This document shows positions 34,934 through 41,261 of a DNA stretch of 49,233 nt, one piece after another. The number at the start of each line of letters is the position of its first letter. The stretch's first letter is position 1. Both the position numbers and the translations under genes were made by a program. Source of the DNA: Thalassospira xianhensis MCCC 1A02616 (GTDB lineage: Bacteria; Pseudomonadota; Alphaproteobacteria; Rhodospirillales; Thalassospiraceae); the NCBI RefSeq assembly GCF_003326475.1, contig NZ_JPWA01000035.1, forward strand, positions 1-49,233, written 5' to 3'. The notes under the pieces were generated by a model that did not search any database, was not told the DNA's origin, and saw only the letters and a list, made by a program, of their open reading frames with translations.

Positions 34934-36325
34934 ATGGAAAACTTCTATATCGAAGACTGGTTTCCGCTGATCATGTTTGCCTCGCTGGGCATTCTGGTCT
35001 TTTCGGGGCTGCCGGTTGCATTCGTCATTTCAGGCATCGGGATCGCCTTTGGCTTCCTTGGCATGGCCTATGACGTTTTCTCATTCATTGAATTCTTCAA
35101 CATCGTATCGCGCATCTGGGGTGGCATCGCCGAAAACATGGTGATGGTTGCCGTGCCGATGTTCATCTATATGGGCACGATGCTGGAAAAAAGCGGTGTT
35201 GCCGAAGACCTGCTGGAATGCCTGAACGTGCTGATGCGCAAGGTGCCCGGCGGTCTGGCACTGTCGGTTACCCTGATGGGCACGATCATGGCCGCGACCA
35301 CCGGCATTATCGGTGCGTCGGTTGTGATGATGACCCTGCTTGCCCTGCCGGTCATGATGCGCCGTAATTATGATCCGTCACTTGCGACCGGGACGATTGC
35401 GGCATCGGGTACGCTTGGCATTCTGATCCCGCCAAGCATCATGCTGGTTCTGATGTCTGACCTGATGTCGGTTTCTGTTGGCAACCTGTTTCTGGCGGCC
35501 GTCATTCCGGGCCTTCTGCTGGCATCGCTCTATACCATCTACATCTTTGTCCGCTGCCAGCTTCAACCCCATCTTGCCCCGCCGCTGCCCGACGCCGAAG
35601 CGGTGCATGGCACCGACATGGTGCGCATGATGCTGCGCAGCTTTATCCCGCCGGTTTTCCTGATTGTGCTGGTTCTGGGCTCGATCTTTGCCGGTTTTGC
35701 CACCCCGACCGAGGCCGCAGGCGTCGGCGCACTTGGTGCCACTTTCCTCGCACTGGTCAAAGGGCGTCTGAAATGGGATGTGCTCAAAGACGTCTGTGAA
35801 CGGTCGGCCCTGACCGGTGCCATGCTGTTCTTCCTGTTTGCCGGTGCGACGGTCTTCTCTTATGTGTTCCGATCACTGGGCGGGGATGATCTGGTCATTG
35901 ATCTGGTCGATAGTGCCGGCCTTGGGGCGTGGGGCGTTCTGTTCCTGCTGATGCTGATCGTCTTTATACTTGGCTTCTTCTTCGACTGGGTCGAAATCAC
36001 CCTTATCGTGTTGCCGATCTTTGCCCCCGTCATTGCCCAGCTTGATTTCGGCGACCACCTTGCCGTCGCAGGCGTTGGCCCCACCGAAACACAGGTTCTG
36101 ACCTGGTTTGCCGTCATGGTTGCGGTAAACCTGCAAACCAGCTTCCTGACACCGCCATTCGGGTTTGCCCTGTTCTATCTCAAGGGCGTTGCGCCGAAAT
36201 CGATCACCATCCAGCAGATATACAAAGGCATCATTCCCTTTGTGATCCTGCAGGTGATCGGGCTTCTGCTGGTGATGTATTTCCCGGAACTGGCACTTTG
36301 GATGCCAAATACCATTCTGGAATAG
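34934..36325 (+). CDS. TRAP transporter large permease, DctM type
   Basis: This 463-residue large membrane subunit (about 12 transmembrane helices) forms the translocation path and uses the Na+ gradient. Family motifs include MVMVAVPMFIYMGTMLEKSG, the helix with TGIIGASVVMMTLLALPVMMRR, TLGILIPPSIMLV and TPTEAAGVGALGA, and near the end TSFLTPPFGFALFYLKG. It starts 23 bases after dctQ, and a terminator follows, so 33146-36325 forms a complete three-gene operon. Confidence 0.95.
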   Translation: MENFYIEDWFPLIMFASLGILVFSGLPVAFVISGIGIAFGFLGMAYDVFSFIEFFNIVSRIWGGIAENMVMVAVPMFIYMGTMLEKSGVAEDLLECLNVLMRKVPGGLALSVTLMGTIMAATTGIIGASVVMMTLLALPVMMRRNYDPSLATGTIAASGTLGILIPPSIMLVLMSDLMSVSVGNLFLAAVIPGLLLASLYTIYIFVRCQLQPHLAPPLPDAEAVHGTDMVRMMLRSFIPPVFLIVLVLGSIFAGFATPTEAAGVGALGATFLALVKGRLKWDVLKDVCERSALTGAMLFFLFAGATVFSYVFRSLGGDDLVIDLVDSAGLGAWGVLFLLMLIVFILGFFFDWVEITLIVLPIFAPVIAQLDFGDHLAVAGVGPTETQVLTWFAVMVAVNLQTSFLTPPFGFALFYLKGVAPKSITIQQIYKGIIPFVILQVIGLLLVMYFPELALWMPNTILE

Positions 36326-36343
36326 GCTGAAACCCAAGACATC

Positions 36344-36374
36344 AAAGGCGCCGTGCAAACGGCGCCTTTTTTGT
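36344..36374 (+). terminator. Rho-independent terminator of the DctPQM operon
   Basis: AAAGGCGCCGT (36344-36354) and ACGGCGCCTTT (36359-36369) form an 11-bp perfect stem with a GCAA loop, followed by T-rich sequence. Confidence 0.88.
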
Positions 36375-36395
36375 TTCCGTCATCTGCTGCGCAAA

Positions 36396-36420
36396 GAAAA
36401 ACCGCCCCGAAAGGGCGGCT
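36396..36420 (-). terminator. Rho-independent terminator of the DUF2336 gene
   Basis: On the minus strand GCCGCCC pairs with GGGCGGT across a short loop and TTTTCTTT follows. It lies 30 bases beyond the gene's stop and is separate from the plus-strand terminator. Confidence 0.75.
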
Positions 36421-36450
36421 GTAATCTTTAAGATCGAAAGGGATGCCGGT

Positions 36451-37590
36451 CTATTGCTGCGGCAGGTTCCGCTCGCTTGGCAATTGCAGCATGCGGCCCA
36501 TCAGGTAATCGACATCGTCTGAATCGAATTCGACACCAAGATCACCATACTGGGTCAGAACCCGTTCAATCATCCGGCGTGAATAACGTTCCCGGTCGCG
36601 TTCCCCGCCATCCAGATCGGTTTCACGCGCCACTTCAACCGCCGCCCGGACCCCCGGGAAGAAATGAGCCGGCATTTCGGCCTTGTTATAAATGGCTTCA
36701 AGGCCGAACGGGCCGCTGTCGTGGATCAGAATGCGGGTATTGATCAGCGATACCCCGGCACGACGCGCAAGGGCGGCCTCGAAAAAGGCAACGTCCCCCA
36801 TGCAAAGCGCACGCAGGATCAATCCGCTGGTCAGGCGATTGTTGGTATGAAGATGTTCGACCAGCAATTCGACATCGCGTTCTTCCGCACCATCCCCCAG
36901 AAGCCCGATGGTCGCACTTTCCTGCGACTGGGTCATGACCGCGTTGACGATCCCCTCGGGGATGTGGCCGCGTGCAATCAGTTCCGATCGCATCCGGTCG
37001 GACACCAGCGTCACCAGCCGTTCAGCAATCGTGATCGGCAGATGGTTGCGTTCGATCATCGGTTTCTGGATGCGTTCGTTTTCGCCGAATTCGTCGACAA
37101 CCTTTTGCAATGACCGTTCGCTGATCTGCGCACCGTCATTTGAAATCAGGTCAACCATCACGTCTTCATGGCCGATATCAACCAGTGTGGCCGAAACAAT
37201 TTCCGACACATGCGGGCGCGATGCGATGGCACGCTGCTTTTCAACGCTGTCGGCATTGTCACCAATGATGTCGACCAGATCGTCATCATTCAGAACTTCG
37301 GAAAATTTCAGGATCGGCAGGGCCACATCATCCACGTCGCGCGCCAAAGTCGCGGCAACATCGTGGGGCACCAGCGGGGTCTGCTTCAGGTTTTTGGCCA
37401 ATGCCTTGCGCACGCGCACCTCGGCATCGCGCACCATCAGACGAAAAATGTCTTCGGCAAGCACACGTTCGCTGTCGCTCAGGCTTTCGGCAGAAAATTC
37501 ACGGCTGATCTTGTCGGCCGTTTCGGCACGATTCTTCCCGGAAGGATCCTGGATCAGATTGTTAAGATCTTCTTTGGTTATACGCGGCAA
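36451..37590 (-). CDS. DUF2336 domain protein
   Basis: The 379-residue protein belongs to DUF2336, found chiefly in alphaproteobacteria. It is an all-helical repeat protein, resembling HEAT or armadillo arrays: repeated short helices such as VRVRKALAKNLKQTPLVPHDVAATLARD and RSELIARGHIPEGIVNAVM show the regular spacing of hydrophobics. There is no signal peptide, membrane segment or catalytic motif. A scaffold or regulatory binding role is likely; some relatives are linked to motility or general stress, but nothing here specifies it. It appears monocistronic. Confidence 0.82.
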   Translation of the reverse strand: MPRITKEDLNNLIQDPSGKNRAETADKISREFSAESLSDSERVLAEDIFRLMVRDAEVRVRKALAKNLKQTPLVPHDVAATLARDVDDVALPILKFSEVLNDDDLVDIIGDNADSVEKQRAIASRPHVSEIVSATLVDIGHEDVMVDLISNDGAQISERSLQKVVDEFGENERIQKPMIERNHLPITIAERLVTLVSDRMRSELIARGHIPEGIVNAVMTQSQESATIGLLGDGAEERDVELLVEHLHTNNRLTSGLILRALCMGDVAFFEAALARRAGVSLINTRILIHDSGPFGLEAIYNKAEMPAHFFPGVRAAVEVARETDLDGGERDRERYSRRMIERVLTQYGDLGVEFDSDDVDYLMGRMLQLPSERNLPQQ

Positions 37591-37856
37591 TGGAGCTCTC
37601 CCGGCACGCTAAGCAATCGGCTGCCAACCATTTGTATATCGTTATACACCTTAGGGGCGATTGACTAAACGCAAATTATTCAGTTCCTGCATGTGGTAAA
37701 TGTCGTGTCGAATTCGGGAAACTCAACAGTAAGCCCATCTTTTTTAACGAAAAGCGAATTTTTGCTTCTGTTTGTGTTTTTCGGTTCACTTGGGAACCAA
37801 CCAACGACAGAATGCAGTGGGGACCCTATCACTGCAGACCAAGAGAGGCCCGCAAT

Positions 37857-38252
37857 ATGAAATTGACCAAAACACTTACCATTGCCGCCACAATGGCCGT
37901 GCTTGGCATGGCACCGGCAATGGCCGGTGACGCTGCAAACGGTGAAAAAGTATTCAAGAAATGCGCTGCCTGCCACAGCGTGGAACCCGGCCAGAACAAG
38001 GTCGGCCCGTCGCTGGCCGGTTCATTCGGCGCACAATGTGGCCATGTCGCCGATTACAAATACGGCAAAGGCTATCAGGCAGCTTGTGACAAAGGTTTCA
38101 CCATCGATGAAGCCTTCCTGGTTGACTACCTTCAGGACCCGTCCGAAAAGCTCAGCGAAATCGCGGGCTCCAAGGAACGTTCGAAGATGACCTTCAAGCT
38201 GAAAAAAGAAGACGAAATTGCCGATGTCATCGAATATCTGAAAGCGCACTAA
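37857..38252 (+). CDS. Periplasmic class I cytochrome c (c2-like)
   Basis: The 131-residue precursor has a signal peptide (residues 1-23, ending AMA), the haem-binding CAACH at 36-40, and the axial methionine in SKMTFKL (Met111). The C-terminal helix KEDEIADVIEYLKAH is typical of cytochrome c2 or c552-type electron carriers, which shuttle electrons between the bc1 complex and oxidases or reductases. Two extra cysteines (61 and 77) in an inserted loop could form a disulfide. The ATG at 37857 has AGAGAGG upstream. A bidirectional terminator follows. Confidence 0.93.
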   Translation: MKLTKTLTIAATMAVLGMAPAMAGDAANGEKVFKKCAACHSVEPGQNKVGPSLAGSFGAQCGHVADYKYGKGYQAACDKGFTIDEAFLVDYLQDPSEKLSEIAGSKERSKMTFKLKKEDEIADVIEYLKAH

Positions 38253-38278
38253 GCCCTTTCGATATCCGGTACCGGATT

Positions 38279-38316
38279 AAAAAACGGCCAGTGCATCTGC
38301 ATTGGCCGTTTTATTT
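38279..38316. terminator. Bidirectional terminator after cytochrome c
   Basis: An AAAACGGCCAGTGCA / TGCATTGGCCGTTTT stem (one G-T pair) has A- and T-rich ends on both sides, so it can end both the cytochrome c transcript and the converging minus-strand gene. Confidence 0.8.
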
Positions 38317-38327
38317 TACCGGTAATC

Positions 38328-39068
38328 TCACGCCGCAGCACGCCGCCGACCGAGTTCCTCGGTAATCGCGCGGATCTGTTCCTCGACCCGGATATCAATG
38401 GTCGATGTCACTTCCAGATCACGATCTTCGTAAACGTCGCGATCGGGATATTTTTCATGCCATTCACGGATCGCCACATCGCGCAGCCGGATCAGTTGTT
38501 CGATCTGTGGCCGGTACAAAAAGATGATCCCCGATATCCAGCGGTTGACCGGCCAGGAAGGCTGCGCATGATCAATGATGAAGTTTTCCAGCATATTGAC
38601 CACGGTTTCACCATCATACCAGACCTCGCCGGTGACCCAGCGGTTGGTGGTAAACAGGCGTTGGGCAAAACCGTATTCATCCATCGATACCGCAACCAGA
38701 TGCGAAAGCGCGTCATTCGGACCTTCGGGATAGTCAAATCCTTCGATCGGTAACGGTTTGGACCCGGCAGGCATGCCGCGCGGGCGCAGGAACGTATGAA
38801 AATGCCCATGCTCGTTCCAGTCTCGCTGCTCGTCCTTGGGGTGGGCATGATAATAGAACTGGGCGTGCGAATTGCGGTCATATACGTCCCCTTCGGGATA
38901 ATGCGACCATTCGTAAAATGTGCCACCCGTCTTGATCAGTTCGCCGACAATATTATCGCCGGTAATCGTCAAAACCCGGTGGCATTCCATAACATCGCGC
39001 CCCGCGACCAGCATCCGTTCAAGCCGTCCTGTCGGAAGCGATGTCCAGTCAATTGCAATCTCGGTCAT
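38328..39068 (-). CDS. DUF6969-like protein
   Basis: The 246-residue soluble protein has a conserved-looking His-rich core: QFYYHAHPKDEQRDWNEHGHFHTFLRP at about residues 70-97, with RLFTTNRWVTGEVW and a C-terminal helix rich in Arg and Glu. I believe it matches DUF6969, but I cannot run a search and the assignment is from memory. The clustered His residues suggest metal binding. There is no signal peptide. It is not obviously linked to its neighbours. Confidence 0.6.
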   Translation of the reverse strand: MTEIAIDWTSLPTGRLERMLVAGRDVMECHRVLTITGDNIVGELIKTGGTFYEWSHYPEGDVYDRNSHAQFYYHAHPKDEQRDWNEHGHFHTFLRPRGMPAGSKPLPIEGFDYPEGPNDALSHLVAVSMDEYGFAQRLFTTNRWVTGEVWYDGETVVNMLENFIIDHAQPSWPVNRWISGIIFLYRPQIEQLIRLRDVAIREWHEKYPDRDVYEDRDLEVTSTIDIRVEEQIRAITEELGRRRAAA

Positions 39069-39205
39069 TCCAACACCAGTAACCTTGCGATGAGAACCCT
39101 ATCCGCAACGGCAGAAATAACCTGTCCCTGACCATGTCGGCCAATTAATCCCGTTCAAGAATTAGTGATTCTGTCGGAATGTGCAAGCATGCTTCGAAGC
39201 AGGTG

Positions 39206-40075
39206 CTATTCATACATCAGCCGGAAACCGATCAGGATATGCTGCATATGTTCGGGCCGGCCATGGCGCGCAGCCGGGCGACAGACACCGCAGCCACGGT
39301 CATCCCAGGATCCACCCTTAACAATCCGGTATCCGGCCTGAGAATTGGTTGCGGTCCATTCAAACACCTGCCCCGCCCCGTCATACAACCCGTAGGGTCC
39401 CGGTTCGAACTGCCCGACCGGCACGGTATCGAACGGACCGCGATCGGCACTGTTTAACTGCAACGGGTCATAGATATTGCCCCACGGATAGAAAATGCCA
39501 TCCGGACCGCGAACCGCCTTTTCCCAATATATCTCTTCGGGCAATCGCCATTTCTTGCCGGTCTTTTCGCTGAGCCATCCGGCATAATCCTGCGCATCGC
39601 GCCATGACACCAGAACAACCGGATGGTTTCCCTTGCCACGTGGCGGTTCGCCGTTTTTCCATGCAAACGGGCGTGTCGCATCGTACCCGTAAATCAGTCC
39701 AAGACTTTGCCAATCCTCTTCGCTGATATCAGGCGCATCACGCCCCGTATCGCGGATAAAGGCGGCATACTGGTCATTGGTGACCGGTGTTTTCATGATG
39801 AAATAGTCGGGCAGATAGATACGCCATTTATCGACTTCGACATCGTACCAACGATTGCGACGGCTGACGTCATGGCCATAGACCTGTTCGTCGATCTGAT
39901 AGGCATATTGTCGCTCGACCCCGTCCGACCCCTGAAAGAACCACCCGGCCGGAATTTCCGCCACATCGGGTATAGGTACGTCCGCGGACTGCGCCAATCC
40001 CGAACCGGGCAAAGATATTGCGGCCAAAACAGCCGCAAAAAGCCCCCCGAACATGTGACTGCATTGTTTTTTCAT
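39206..40075 (-). CDS. Secreted SUMF1/formylglycine-generating-enzyme-like domain protein
   Basis: The 289-residue precursor has a signal peptide (about 1-29, ending GLAQ) and a SUMF1 domain from about residue 38: PVTNDQYAAFIRDTG, HPVVLVSWRDAQDYAGWLSEKTGKKWRLPEE, YPWGN and GPYGLYDGAGQVFEWT. The C-terminal KGGSWDDRGCGVCRPAARH region carries only one of the two catalytic cysteines of aerobic formylglycine-generating enzymes in the normal place (the first is replaced), so sulfatase activation is unlikely. It is probably a C-type-lectin-like structural or binding protein in the periplasm. It is divergent from the NPC-repeat gene, with a 337-base shared upstream region. Confidence 0.8.
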   Translation of the reverse strand: MKKQCSHMFGGLFAAVLAAISLPGSGLAQSADVPIPDVAEIPAGWFFQGSDGVERQYAYQIDEQVYGHDVSRRNRWYDVEVDKWRIYLPDYFIMKTPVTNDQYAAFIRDTGRDAPDISEEDWQSLGLIYGYDATRPFAWKNGEPPRGKGNHPVVLVSWRDAQDYAGWLSEKTGKKWRLPEEIYWEKAVRGPDGIFYPWGNIYDPLQLNSADRGPFDTVPVGQFEPGPYGLYDGAGQVFEWTATNSQAGYRIVKGGSWDDRGCGVCRPAARHGRPEHMQHILIGFRLMYE

Positions 40076-40412
40076 TGTCTGTTCCGGTCTCCGTGACGGC
40101 TGTTCTCACGGTTTCTTCAACCGCGCGCCATGCTCCGCTACCTGTATCCCTGATTTCTTAAATGTGGAAAATCTATCGGTTTTTCAATCGTTTTGATACC
40201 AAAGCATAAAAAATGAAACATAAATTGCTCGCCGGCCGTTCAACCCGAAGCATCTTTTGACCGCTTCTCTCACACGGTTCTCTCACACAACAGTGAAACC
40301 ATGTGACGTTTCGCGCCAAACGATTTGGCGCATATTGGCCTCCGTCGGACGACACACATTCAGGCGTCCGGGCAATCACATTGAAATGAACGCTTAATCA
40401 GTGAGGCAATCC
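40076..40412. other. Shared upstream region of two divergent secreted-protein genes
   Basis: These 337 bases hold no gene. TTCTCTCACAC occurs twice (40265 and 40278), followed by GAAAC and GTTTC eight bases apart. The clearest element is GCGCCAAA (40313-40320) and TTTGGCGC (40324-40331), a perfect 8-bp inverted repeat with a 3-base centre, 82 bases before the NPC-repeat start. It is likely regulatory. Confidence 0.5.
40313..40331. promoter_or_regulatory. Perfect inverted repeat GCGCCAAA-CGA-TTTGGCGC
   Basis: The exact dyad symmetry and short spacer fit an operator for a dimeric regulator. It lies between the divergent SUMF1-domain and NPC-repeat genes and could control either or both. It is also a possible hairpin, but there is no T-run. 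Confidence 0.45.
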
Positions 40413-40733
40413 ATGTCCAAAAAATCCAGCATCTTCTCCCAGTCGGCCCTGATCCCCGCGATTGCCGTTGGCGCCGGCCTTGCCATGGCGGCCCCGATGG
40501 CAATGGCAGCCCCGCTGCCTACGCCGACCGCCGAAGTCGCAACATGCACCGCCAATCCCTGTGCGGCGAACCCGTGCGCGGCAAATCCCTGTACCGCTAA
40601 CCCCTGTGCTGCCAAAAAGGTCGTCAATCCTTGCAGCCCGTGTGCCGCCAATCCCTGTGCAGCAAACCCGTGTGCAGCTGCAAACCCCTGCGCGGCCAAT
40701 CCGTGTGCAGCAAATCCCTGTGCTGCCAAATAA
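40413..40733 (+). CDS. Secreted cysteine-rich protein of Asn-Pro-Cys repeats
   Basis: The 106-residue precursor has a signal peptide (about residues 1-36, with a hydrophobic run ending MAMA). The rest is almost wholly a short repeat, mostly NPCAA, present in two blocks (four units, then KKVVNPCSPC, then five more). The mature part, about 70 residues, has 12 cysteines and 10 NPC triplets. Codon use in the repeats varies (AAT/AAC, CCC/CCG, TGT/TGC), so the protein sequence, not a DNA repeat, is being kept. The ATG has GAGG six bases upstream. The cysteines could bind metal (for example copper) or form disulfides; function is unknown. Confidence 0.85.
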   Translation: MSKKSSIFSQSALIPAIAVGAGLAMAAPMAMAAPLPTPTAEVATCTANPCAANPCAANPCTANPCAAKKVVNPCSPCAANPCAANPCAAANPCAANPCAANPCAAK

Positions 40734-40758
40734 CCGCCGGTATGTCGGCCTGACATGC

Positions 40759-40795
40759 AAAAGGGGCAGTGCGCATGGCACTGCCCCTTTTTTAT
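40759..40795. terminator. Bidirectional terminator after the NPC-repeat gene
   Basis: AAAAGGGGCAGTGC (40759-40772) and GCACTGCCCCTTTT (40778-40791) form a 14-bp stem with a T-run at its end, acting on the plus-strand gene and probably also on the converging universal stress protein gene. Confidence 0.85.
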
Positions 40796-40818
40796 CTGTC
40801 TGACAGGGTTGATCGCAA

Positions 40819-41247
40819 TCAGTCGCGAACAACCATCACCGAACAATCGGCATGACGCACAACGCGCGCGGCGTTCGGTCCCAAAAGGTAATCCTTCAAT
40901 TCCGGGCGATGCGCCCCGATGACGATCAGATCGCAATTGGTCTTTTTCGCCATTTTCAGGATCACTTCATAAACCGTTCCCTGGCCCACGATATGCTGAA
41001 CCTTAAGGTCGGACGGAATATGTTCGGACACGAACTGATGCAGCCTTTCGTTATAGGCATCGAGAACCTTTTTCTCGTAACCCTTCGGAAAGAACTGCCC
41101 GACCATCGACATCCCGACCGTGGGAACCACGGTCAGGACATGAAGGCGCGCGTTGAATGCCTGGGCTTGCTTGATGGCGACCGGAATGGCTTTTTTCCAT
41201 GACGAGTCATGATCAAGATCCACTGTAACCAGAATATCCTTATACAT
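40819..41247 (-). CDS. Universal stress protein (UspA) domain protein linked to a TRAP transporter
   Basis: The 142-residue protein has one Usp domain. The late region IGAHRPELKDYLLGPNAARVV corresponds to the ATP-binding loop, but where ATP-binding members have Gly and Ser/Thr this one has Glu (PEL) and Pro (GPN), so ATP binding may be weak. A Usp gene coupled to a TRAP permease recalls TeaD, which regulates the TeaABC transporter in Halomonas. The ATG has AGGAGGG upstream, placed directly after the permease stop, so both are made from one mRNA. Confidence 0.88.
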   Translation of the reverse strand: MYKDILVTVDLDHDSSWKKAIPVAIKQAQAFNARLHVLTVVPTVGMSMVGQFFPKGYEKKVLDAYNERLHQFVSEHIPSDLKVQHIVGQGTVYEVILKMAKKTNCDLIVIGAHRPELKDYLLGPNAARVVRHADCSVMVVRD

Positions 41248-41261
41248 GGACTTGGCCCTCC

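Noticed and set aside
37680..37976. Minus-strand frame of 98 residues
   Set aside because: Overlaps the promoter and start of the cytochrome c gene and has no recognisable content.
40413..40733. Precursor peptide of a bufferin-type or other modified peptide cassette
   Set aside because: No MNIO/DUF692 or DUF2063 gene lies nearby, and the repeat pattern differs.
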